Origin: Alphaproteobacteria bacterium
Lineage (GTDB): Bacteria > Pseudomonadota > Alphaproteobacteria > Caulobacterales > Caulobacteraceae
Direction of reading: 5' to 3'
Assembly (NCBI GenBank): GCA_018895795.1
Contig: JAHINZ010000058.1
Span: 1 to 11,053 of the forward strand
DNA: 11,053 nt
Shown: piece by piece, positions 1 to 5,320 of the stretch
How positions within the stretch are numbered: the stretch's first letter is position 1
Layout: each line of letters begins with the position of its first letter
The notes under the pieces: generated by a model
Databases searched by the model: none
What the model saw: the letters and a program-made list of their open reading frames with translations, nothing else
What the model was told of the DNA's origin: nothing
Made by a program: the position numbers and the translations under genes

Positions 1-785
1 GGGGGCGGCGGCGAGCCGAAGGTGTAGCGCACGCCCAAGGTCACCGAGGTGTCCTTGTACTTGCCGGAGAACGAGCCGGTGTCGGTGATCGAACCAACGC
101 CCGGTCCGACGTTCTGCGTGACCTGACCCCACTTGAGGTCCTTGGTCTCGAGATAACGGCCGGTCAGGTCCATGCTCCAGTTCGGGGCGAAGTCCCAGGC
201 CAGACCCAGAAGGCCCTGATAGGCGAAGGCCTGATCAACGTCGTCGAAGCTGGCGTTCTGGTACGGCGCGCCGCCGACGGGAACGCCGCTCAGCTGGCCA
301 TAGACCTTGTTGTGAACCCAGGCCGTACCGGCGCCGGCGCCGATGAACGGGTGCAGGCTCGACTCGGGCATGAAGTCATAGATGACATTGGCCATCAGGG
401 TGGTGGCCTTCATCTCGCCGTTCGGCGCGCCGCACTTGGGCGCGGCGGCGGTGCGGATCGGACCGGCGGTGCAGAGACCGATCGGCTGAGCGCCGGACAG
501 ACCATTGCCGCGAACGCCGTTGATGTCGGAACCGCGATGGCCGTATTCGCCTTCAACACGCCAGTTGGGCGTGAACTTGTAGCCGAGGCGCCCGAAAGCG
601 GCCCAGTCTTCCTTCTGGGAGAAGTCCCAGTCATAGCCCTTGGAGGACGTCGCCTGGACGTCTTCGGGCATGTGGTAGCCGACGTCGCCGGCGACATACC
701 AGCCGCTCGTCGCGCTTTGGGCGGACGCGCCATTGGCGGCGCACAACGCGGCCACCGCGACGCCAGCCAGTAATTTGAATCTCAT
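1..785 (-). CDS. OmpA-family outer-membrane beta-barrel protein, N-terminal part (runs off the left edge)
   Basis: The gene is open from ATG at 785 to the window edge with no stop, giving 261 complete residues. It begins with a typical signal peptide (MRFKLLAGVAVAALCAANGASA, written in two parts: MRFKLLAGVAV then AALCAANGASA), with likely cleavage after Ala22. The mature part has alternating aromatic and glycine-rich strands typical of an eight-stranded outer-membrane barrel: GWYVAGDVGY, FGRLGYKFTPNWRVEGEYG, PFIGAGAGTAWV, GLLGLAWDFAPNWSMDLTGRY and a final VTLGVRYTFG. It then enters a proline run (SPPP) at the edge. In the OmpA family such a run links the barrel to a periplasmic peptidoglycan-binding OmpA domain, which would lie outside the window; that part is inferred. 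A ribosome site (AGAGAGG) sits about 7 bases before the ATG and supports this start. Cys105 and Cys118 could form a disulfide in a surface loop. The likely role is envelope integrity by tethering the outer membrane to the cell wall. Confidence 0.85.
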   Translation of the reverse strand, partial: MRFKLLAGVAVAALCAANGASAQSATSGWYVAGDVGYHMPEDVQATSSKGYDWDFSQKEDWAAFGRLGYKFTPNWRVEGEYGHRGSDINGVRGNGLSGAQPIGLCTAGPIRTAAAPKCGAPNGEMKATTLMANVIYDFMPESSLHPFIGAGAGTAWVHNKVYGQLSGVPVGGAPYQNASFDDVDQAFAYQGLLGLAWDFAPNWSMDLTGRYLETKDLKWGQVTQNVGPGVGSITDTGSFSGKYKDTSVTLGVRYTFGSPPP

Positions 786-1097
786 GGTTTGCACCTCTCT
801 AGGAATTGTCGTGGAGCCGACCCAGAGGCGGACCCGATAGACAAACGCGGTGCGAGCGATTTCGTATGTGTCTTTAGGGCAACAGCGAGGAAAAACGACT
901 TTTATCACTCGCGCGGCGGGACGGCTTGGCGTCGTTTCGGGGTGCGGATCCCCACGGCGGAACGGCCCGCACGCTCACCATCCTTGACCGCAGAAAGGGC
1001 GCCGGAGCAGCGCGACGCCGAGATTGAACAGCCGGATGAGCGGCAGCCCGGCCCGCGCGCCTTGCGAACCTAAACGATCAGGGCGTTGGGGAAAGTA
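786..1097. other. Intergenic gap between the OmpA-like gene and tRNA-Val
   Basis: This 312-base stretch should contain the promoter and 5' leader of the minus-strand OmpA-like gene and the 3' trailer of the tRNA. I found no convincing -35/-10 pair for the OmpA-like gene and no hairpin with a T-tract behind the tRNA. The part nearest the gene (about 845-905) is less GC-rich than the rest, which would suit a promoter. Short open frames here look like chance products of high GC: they have no ribosome site and no recognisable domain. Confidence 0.5.
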
Positions 1098-1172
1098 TGG
1101 TGGACGCGACAGGGATTGAACCTGTGACCCCCTCGATGTCAACGAGGTGCTCTCCCGCTGAGCTACGCATCC
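1098..1172 (-). tRNA. tRNA-Val (anticodon GAC)
   Basis: Read on the minus strand, the 75 bases fold into a complete cloverleaf. The acceptor stem is GGATGCG with CGCGTCC (one T-G wobble), the D stem is GCTC/GAGC, the anticodon stem is CCTCG/CGAGG around the loop TTGACAT, and the T stem is ACAGG/CCTGT with loop TTCAATC. The anticodon GAC reads valine codons GUC and GUU. The 3' CCA is encoded (TGG on the plus strand at 1098-1100). Spacing of all arms is standard and nothing is missing. Confidence 0.97.
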
Positions 1173-1224
1173 GCCAAAGCGACCCAGAAGCACTTTAAAA
1201 GCGTCCCGGGCGGGAAGGTGACGG

Positions 1225-1253
1225 GGTATAGCGGCGGCTTTCGCATCGCGCAA
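1225..1253 (-). promoter_or_regulatory. Promoter of tRNA-Val
   Basis: On the minus strand TTGCGC (1248-1253) and TATACC (1225-1230) are separated by exactly 17 bases. The -10 with its upstream bases reads GCTATACC, close to the Caulobacter housekeeping -10 pattern GCTANAWC. Transcription would start near 1218, about 45 bases before the mature tRNA, leaving a leader for RNase P to remove. The promoter lies between the cpdR stop and the tRNA, so the tRNA need not depend on cpdR transcription. Confidence 0.6.
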
Positions 1254-1289
1254 CCCGCCAGATTTAAATTATGTGACGGGGCGAAAGAG

Positions 1290-1646
1290 TTATGCGGCCA
1301 TCATCTTTTCGACCTCGGCGACCAGGTCGCGGAGGTGAACGGGCTTGGACAGCACCTTGGCGCCGGCCGGCGCGCGGTCCTGGGCCGAAAGGGCCACGGC
1401 GGCGAAACCGGTGATGAACATGATGCGCAGGGACGGATCACGCGCGGCGGCTTGCCGGGCGACCTCGATGCCGTCCATGCCGGGCATGACGATGTCGGTC
1501 AGCAGCAGATCCCAGGGATGATCCAGATGACCGACGGCTTCTTCACCGTCAGCGCAGGCCTGAACCTCGAAGCCGGCGCGCTCTAGGGCGCGGGCCAGAA
1601 AGCCCCGGAGGGAATCGTCGTCTTCGGCGAGGAGGATGCGGGCCAT
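1290..1646 (-). CDS. cpdR: CpdR, single-domain response regulator controlling ClpXP
   Basis: The product has 118 residues and is a lone receiver domain without an output domain. Visible hallmarks are the acidic pair Asp9-Asp10 after ARILLAE, the phosphoacceptor Asp51 in LLLTDIVMPGMDG, Thr79 in MFITGF and Lys101 in VLSKPV. The length, the Asp51 position and the alanine C-terminus (MMAA) agree with Caulobacter CpdR. In that family the unphosphorylated form goes to the cell pole and primes the ClpXP protease to degrade cell-cycle substrates such as PdeA and, through further adaptors, CtrA. The CckA-ChpT phosphorelay switches CpdR off by phosphorylating it. The terminal Ala-Ala resembles a ClpX degron, which fits CpdR itself being a ClpXP substrate. 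The start at 1646 begins directly with the first receiver strand; the open frame continues upstream but only as a shadow of the divergent gene. The ribosome site is weak (GGAAAAAAG). Confidence 0.93.
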   Translation of the reverse strand: MARILLAEDDDSLRGFLARALERAGFEVQACADGEEAVGHLDHPWDLLLTDIVMPGMDGIEVARQAAARDPSLRIMFITGFAAVALSAQDRAPAGAKVLSKPVHLRDLVAEVEKMMAA

Positions 1647-1726
1647 GTCGGTCTTTTTTCCGGAAGTCGTCGGAGTTGGACGCCCACTATAGAGTAAGGA
1701 CCGTAAATCGGGGATGAACCCGGCGT

Positions 1727-1759
1727 CTCGTCCACAGGAACACCAAACTCGTCCAAAGG
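1727..1759. repeat. 12-bp direct repeat with 21-bp period, putative operator between cpdR and the amidohydrolase gene
   Basis: CTCGTCCACAGG (1727-1738) and CTCGTCCAAAGG (1748-1759) match at 11 of 12 positions. Their starts are 21 bp apart, about two helical turns, so a bound protein would contact the same DNA face. An overlapping inverted repeat AACACC (1739-1744)/GGTGTT (1758-1763) is also present. A TATAGT-like -10 for cpdR lies at 1686-1691 on the minus strand, without a good -35. The repeats would then be centred near -53 and -74 for cpdR, positions typical of an activator. The binding protein is unknown; no TTAA-N7-TTAA CtrA box is visible in this 151-bp region. Confidence 0.4.
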
Positions 1760-1797
1760 TGTTTGACCATGGATGGCCCCCTTTGCGAATATGATTC

Positions 1798-2736
1798 ATG
1801 AGCGCCAGCCCGCCGATCGCGACGACACCACAGCCCGCGACAGCCCCGACGCCGGCCGCTGATCCTTTCGCCAGGCCCGCCCACGACCTGCTGCGCGCCG
1901 CGCCCGAGCCCCTGCCGCCGCCCACCGCGCTGGTCTTCGCCTCGCCGCACTCCGGCAGCATCTACCCCGCGGACATGATGAGCGCCGCCCGGTTGGCCGC
2001 CGAAGCCATCCGCGGTTCGGAGGACGCCTTCGTCGATCGGATCATCGCCGGCGCGCCGGCCCTGGGTGCGGCGGTCATTCAGGCGCGTTTGGCGCGGGCC
2101 TATATCGACCTCAACCGCGACCCCTGGGAACTGGACCCGGCCATGTTCGAGGACGACCTGCCCGAATACGCCAGGAGCCGTTCGGCGCGAGTCGCCGCCG
2201 GTCTGGGCGCGATCGCCCGCGTGGCGACCGAGGGGCGGCCGATCTATGCGCGCAAGCTGACCTTCGCCGAGGCGCAGGCGCGCGTCGACCTCGCCCACCG
2301 CCCCTATCATGACGCCCTGGAGCGGCTGCTGGCGGCGGCGCGGGCCGCCCACGGCGTAGCGATCCTGGTGGACTGGCACTCGATGCCCGCCGCGGCGGCC
2401 CAGGGCCAGAGGGGCCGCGGCGGCGGCCTCTGCGATATCGTCCTGGGCGATCGGTTCGGCGCCGCCTGCTCGCCGAAGCTCACCGGCTTGGTCGAACGCG
2501 AACTGGAATCGATGGGATACAGGGTCGCCCGCAACGCCCCCTATGCCGGCGGCTACACCACCGAGCACTATGGCCGTCCGGCCCGCCGCACCCACGCCCT
2601 GCAGATCGAGATCAATCGGTCGCTCTATATGGATGAAGTGACGCGCGAACCGACGGAGGGCCTGGCCCGGCTGACCGCCGACGCCGAGCGTCTGACGCGG
2701 GCCTTGGCGGCCATGGACGCCGCCAGTCTGCGCTGA
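1798..2736 (+). CDS. N-formylglutamate amidohydrolase family protein
   Basis: The product has 312 residues. After a Pro/Ala-rich N-terminal stretch of about 40 residues comes a domain with the hallmarks of the N-formylglutamate amidohydrolase (FGase) family: FASPHSG (His51), YIDLNRDPWELD (about 102-113), VDWHSMP (191-197, probable metal-binding His194), GGYTTEHYG and QIEINRSLYMDE near the C-terminus. Family members hydrolyse N-formyl-L-glutamate to glutamate and formate, as in the last step of one histidine degradation route (HutG). No other hut genes are nearby, so the true substrate here is uncertain and I give no symbol. No signal peptide or membrane segment is seen, so it is probably cytosolic. 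The start at 1798 lacks a clear ribosome site. No later ATG fits before the conserved core except at about residue 60, which would remove His51. It is divergent from cpdR. Confidence 0.85.
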   Translation: MSASPPIATTPQPATAPTPAADPFARPAHDLLRAAPEPLPPPTALVFASPHSGSIYPADMMSAARLAAEAIRGSEDAFVDRIIAGAPALGAAVIQARLARAYIDLNRDPWELDPAMFEDDLPEYARSRSARVAAGLGAIARVATEGRPIYARKLTFAEAQARVDLAHRPYHDALERLLAAARAAHGVAILVDWHSMPAAAAQGQRGRGGGLCDIVLGDRFGAACSPKLTGLVERELESMGYRVARNAPYAGGYTTEHYGRPARRTHALQIEINRSLYMDEVTREPTEGLARLTADAERLTRALAAMDAASLR

Positions 2737-2832
2737 GGGCTCAGGCCCAACCTTTTGGCGTGATCTTTTCGACGGAGGTCCCGGGTTTCTCCGCGCGCGG
2801 CCATCAGCGAGAGCGCTACCATTGTTCAGGCC

Positions 2833-2860
2833 AAAAAAAAGCCCGGCTCGAAAGCCGGGC
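2833..2860 (-). terminator. Intrinsic terminator of the minus-strand small RNA
   Basis: A perfect 7-bp GC stem (GCCCGGC/GCCGGGC) with a 6-base loop is followed, on the minus strand only, by eight T residues. The plus strand has no T-tract after the stem, so the terminator works for minus-strand transcription. The downstream amidohydrolase gene faces it convergently. Confidence 0.88.
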
Positions 2861-2914
2861 AGTTCATTAGGGAGGAAACGCCCAGGAAGGGCAGAGGCGG
2901 CGAGGCCGCCTCAC
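2833..2914 (-). ncRNA. Candidate trans-acting small RNA with CCUCCC anti-Shine-Dalgarno segment
   Basis: Read on the minus strand from the predicted start near 2914, the roughly 82-nt transcript has a compact three-stem layout. Stem 1 is GAGGCGG-CCUCG-CCGCCUC (2912-2894). Stem 2 is GCCC-UUCCU-GGGC (2892-2880). A single-stranded linker (2879-2861) contains UUUCCUCCC. The terminator stem GCCCGGC-UUUCGA-GCCGGGC (2860-2841) is followed by eight U residues (2840-2833). A well-spaced promoter lies just upstream. Exposed CCUCC and UUCCU segments can pair with ribosome-binding sites (GGAGG), a known design in several alphaproteobacterial sRNA families (for example the alpha-r groups). I cannot assign it to a named family. 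The only alternative I see is the 3' end of an mRNA for a small minus-strand frame, but that frame looks non-coding. Confidence 0.65.
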
Positions 2915-2920
2915 ATCTCG

Positions 2921-2949
2921 TTTATAGGGTGCGGTGCGAAATCGAGCAA
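2921..2949 (-). promoter_or_regulatory. Sigma-70-type promoter of the small RNA
   Basis: On the minus strand TTGCTC (2944-2949) and TATAAA (2921-2926) are separated by exactly 17 bases. Transcription would begin about 2914-2916, right at the first stem of the predicted RNA. A GANTC (CcrM methylation) site at 2973-2977 lies about 60 bases upstream. Confidence 0.6.
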
Positions 2950-3272
2950 GCAAAAAAGTTGTCGGCAATGTCGATTCTTTTGAGGGAGTTTGGAGAAACC
3001 CTTTGCGCAGCAAGGAATATTGATTGACGAGTCGTAAACTTGCTCATTTTTTTGGCATGTTGCAGTGCACAATTAGTTGCGCGAGAAACAACCCAAGTCG
3101 CGAACATCTCGCAAACCCAGCTAGGATAAGGGTTTCGCCTTGACACCGGTTTCCGCGAAAACGCCTTTCGCAACGGGTGGGGTGGATAAACTCAGCGCAG
3201 TCGCGTAAAAGCCGCGCGCCTGATGCGCGCAGCGTCAAACCCTATTCTCTTCCCCGAAAGTTCGCCTTCTCC
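2950..3272. other. AT-rich intergenic island and 5' region of typA
   Basis: Positions 2941-3120 are 45% GC by hand count, far below the flanking genes. The stretch holds two GANTC sites (2973-2977 and 3029-3033), A/T runs (2952-2957, 3047-3053) and TTGACG at 3024-3029 without a matching -10. Nearer typA there are two small inverted repeats: GCGAAA-N5-TTTCGC (3155-3171) and GCGCGC-CTGAT-GCGCGC (3214-3230). They could fold in the typA leader. TTGACA at 3140-3145 has no convincing -10 at normal spacing. I expect the typA promoter here but cannot place it. I see no convincing gene: a minus-strand frame at 2922-3173 has only about half G/C at third positions in its last 41 codons. Confidence 0.5.
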
Positions 3273-5105
3273 ATGTCCATGCGAAACATCGCCATCATCG
3301 CGCACGTCGATCATGGCAAGACCACTCTCGTCGATCAGCTCCTCGCCCAGTCCGGCATCTTCCGCGCGAACGAAGCCACGACCGAACGCGCCATGGACTC
3401 CAATGACCAGGAGCGCGAGCGCGGGATCACCATCCTGGCCAAGTGCACCAGCGTTCTGTGGCACGGTGAAGCGGGCGAAACCCGCATCAACATCATCGAC
3501 ACCCCCGGCCACGCCGACTTTGGCGGCGAAGTCGAACGCATCCTCGGCATGGTCGATGGTTGCGTGATCCTGGTCGACGCCGAAGAAGGCGTCATGCCCC
3601 AGACGAAGTTCGTCCTGGGCAAGGCCCTGAAGATGGGCCTGCGCCCGATCCTCTGCCTCAACAAGGTGGACCGTCCGCACGCCGACCCCGATCGTATCCT
3701 CAACGACGCCTTCGACCTGTTCGCCACCATGGGCGCCACCGACGAGCAGTTGGACTTCCCGCACATCTATGCGTCGGGCAAGAACGGCTGGGCGACGCTG
3801 GACATGAACCAGCCCAACGACACCCTGGCGCCGCTGTTCGACCTGATCGTGCGCCACGTGCCCGAGCCCAAGGTTGTCGAGAATAAGGACAAGCCGTTCC
3901 AGATGCTGGGCGTGCTGATCGAAAACGACCCCTTCCTGGGCCGTCTGCTGACCGGCCGCATCACCTCGGGCAAGGCCGTCCCCGGCATGGCCATCCACGC
4001 CCTGCACCTGGACGGCAAGGAAATCGAGCGCGGCCGCATCACCAAGGTTCTGGCCTTCCGTGGCCTGAAGCGTCAGCCCGTTGAAGAAGCCGAAGCCGGC
4101 GACATCATCGCCATCGCGGGCCTGTCCAAGGCGACCGTGGCCGACACCCTGTGCGCGATCGAAGTCACCGACGCCCTGCCCGCCCAGCCGATCGACCCGC
4201 CGACCATCTCGATGACCGTCTCGGTCAATGACAGCCCGCTGGCGGGTAAAGAAGGCGACAAGGTCCAAAGCCGCGTCATTCGCGACCGCTTGTTGAAGGA
4301 AGCCGAATCGAACGTGGCCATCAAGGTCACCGAAACGGCCGAACGCGACGCTTATGAAGTCGCCGGCCGCGGCGAACTGCAGTTGGGCGTGCTGATCGAA
4401 GGCATGCGCCGCGAAGGCTTCGAAGTGTCGATCAGCCGTCCGCGCGTGGTGTTCCAGACCGATCCGGAGACCGGCAAGCGCCTCGAGCCGATCGAAGACG
4501 TCATGATCGACGTCGATGACGAGTTCTCGGGCATCGTCATCGAAAAGCTGTCGATGCGGAAGGCCGAGCTGAAGGACATGGGCCCGTCGGGCGCCGGCAA
4601 GACCCGCCTGCAACTGGTGGCTCCGTCGCGTTCGCTGATCGGCTATCAGGGCGAATTCCTGACCGACACGCGCGGTTCGGGCGTGCTGAACCGGGTGTTC
4701 AGCCACTACGAGCCCTACAAGGGCGCCATCGACAGTCAGCGCAAGGGCGTGCTGGTGTCGAACTCGGACGGCGAAACCGCCGCCTTCGCGCTTTGGAACC
4801 TGGAAGACCGCGGTACGATGTTCGTCGGCGCCGGCGAAAAGACCTATCAGGGCATGATCATCGGCGAGAACGCCCGTCAGGACGACCTCGACGTCAACCC
4901 GATGAAGGCCAAGCAGCTGAACAACATCCGCGCCTCGGGCAAGGATGAAGCCATCCGCCTGACGCCGCCGCGCCGTATGACCCTCGAACAGGCCATCGCC
5001 TATATCGAGGAAGACGAACTGGTCGAAGTGACGCCCAAGAACATCCGCCTGCGCAAGCAGACCCTGAACCCGTCGTTCCGCAAGCGCCGCGTCAAGGAAG
5101 AGTAG
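3273..5105 (+). CDS. typA: TypA/BipA, ribosome-associated translational GTPase
   Basis: The product has 610 residues, close to the usual 607 or so of BipA. GTPase motifs are all intact: G1 AHVDHGKT (10-17), the switch ERERGITI, G3 DTPGH (76-80), G4 NKVD (130-133) and a G5-like ASGKNG. They are followed by the translation-factor beta-barrel domain, the EF-G-like domains and the TypA-specific C-terminus (QLNNIRASGKDEAIRL, then NIRLRKQTLNP). TypA binds the ribosome near the factor-binding site and helps ribosome assembly and translation under stress, notably in the cold. I chose ATG 3273 (MSMRNIAIIAHVDHG) because family members begin a few residues before RNIAIIAHVDHG. An in-frame ATG at 3177 would add 32 residues with no family counterpart, and ATG 3279 is a near alternative. 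The ribosome site is weak. The gene is flanked by an intergenic island and a strong terminator, so it is likely monocistronic. Confidence 0.96.
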   Translation: MSMRNIAIIAHVDHGKTTLVDQLLAQSGIFRANEATTERAMDSNDQERERGITILAKCTSVLWHGEAGETRINIIDTPGHADFGGEVERILGMVDGCVILVDAEEGVMPQTKFVLGKALKMGLRPILCLNKVDRPHADPDRILNDAFDLFATMGATDEQLDFPHIYASGKNGWATLDMNQPNDTLAPLFDLIVRHVPEPKVVENKDKPFQMLGVLIENDPFLGRLLTGRITSGKAVPGMAIHALHLDGKEIERGRITKVLAFRGLKRQPVEEAEAGDIIAIAGLSKATVADTLCAIEVTDALPAQPIDPPTISMTVSVNDSPLAGKEGDKVQSRVIRDRLLKEAESNVAIKVTETAERDAYEVAGRGELQLGVLIEGMRREGFEVSISRPRVVFQTDPETGKRLEPIEDVMIDVDDEFSGIVIEKLSMRKAELKDMGPSGAGKTRLQLVAPSRSLIGYQGEFLTDTRGSGVLNRVFSHYEPYKGAIDSQRKGVLVSNSDGETAAFALWNLEDRGTMFVGAGEKTYQGMIIGENARQDDLDVNPMKAKQLNNIRASGKDEAIRLTPPRRMTLEQAIAYIEEDELVEVTPKNIRLRKQTLNPSFRKRRVKEE

Positions 5106-5131
5106 GCCCCCAGGGCTCTAACCACACTTTG

Positions 5132-5169
5132 AAAAGGCCGCCGCCCCACTCGGGTCGGCGGCCTTTTTT
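5132..5169 (+). terminator. Intrinsic terminator of typA
   Basis: The arms GGCCGCCG (5136-5143) and CGGCGGCC (5156-5163) form a perfect 8-bp stem around a 12-base loop and are followed by six T residues (5164-5169). Four A residues precede it and extend the stem. It lies 27 bases after the typA stop and separates typA from the receptor gene. Confidence 0.92.
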
Positions 5170-5221
5170 CTGCGCAATCGCCGCCCGGAGACGCGGCGAA
5201 TTGGGGTAAGTTTCCTATTAT

Positions 5222-5255
5222 TTGAAACTGTCACAAAAACCGCAACAATATGTCA
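5222..5255 (+). promoter_or_regulatory. Putative promoter and TGTCA repeats before the TonB-dependent receptor gene
   Basis: TTGAAA (5222-5227) and CAATAT (5246-5251) are separated by 18 bases and could be -35 and -10 elements, giving a leader of about 60 bases. Two TGTCA motifs (5229-5233 and 5251-5255) are 22 bp apart. That is twice the 11-bp unit of Pho boxes, but the intermediate unit is a poor match, so PhoB control is only a guess. Confidence 0.35.
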
Positions 5256-5308
5256 GGGAGCTGCAGTACGGCCCTTCACGCGCCCCTTTCCAACGGGCGT
5301 TCACGCCT

Positions 5309-5315
5309 GAGGGGG
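5309..5315 (+). promoter_or_regulatory. Ribosome-binding site deciding the receptor start
   Basis: GAGGGGG lies 5 bases before ATG 5321. It is one of the strongest Shine-Dalgarno sites in the window and supports this start over longer in-frame versions. Confidence 0.75.
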
Positions 5316-5320
5316 CTATA

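Noticed and set aside
789..1073. Plus-strand open frame of 94 codons between the OmpA-like gene and the tRNA
   Set aside because: There is no ribosome site or domain, and it lies over the region where the divergent gene's promoter must be.
2737..2756. GGGC-TCAG-GCCC followed by CCTTTT as terminator of the amidohydrolase gene
   Set aside because: A stem of only 4 bp with a broken, short T-tract is too weak to call.
2922..3173. Possible small minus-strand gene (83 codons, or 42 from an internal ATG) before the sRNA terminator
   Set aside because: Third positions of the last 41 codons are only about half G/C, there is no ribosome site, and its stop overlaps the TATAAA box of the sRNA promoter.
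3140..3190. TTGACA as the typA -35 element
   Set aside because: No acceptable -10 is found 16-18 bases downstream; GCGAAAAC at 3155 is too close and GATAAA at 3185 too far.
3177..3272. Upstream in-frame ATG that would extend TypA by 32 residues
   Set aside because: The extension has no counterpart in the family and overlaps the leader hairpin; the start at 3273 gives the usual length.
3192..4706. Long open frame on the minus strand opposite typA
   Set aside because: It is a shadow of typA caused by strong codon bias; the product has no recognisable domain, while typA is unmistakable.
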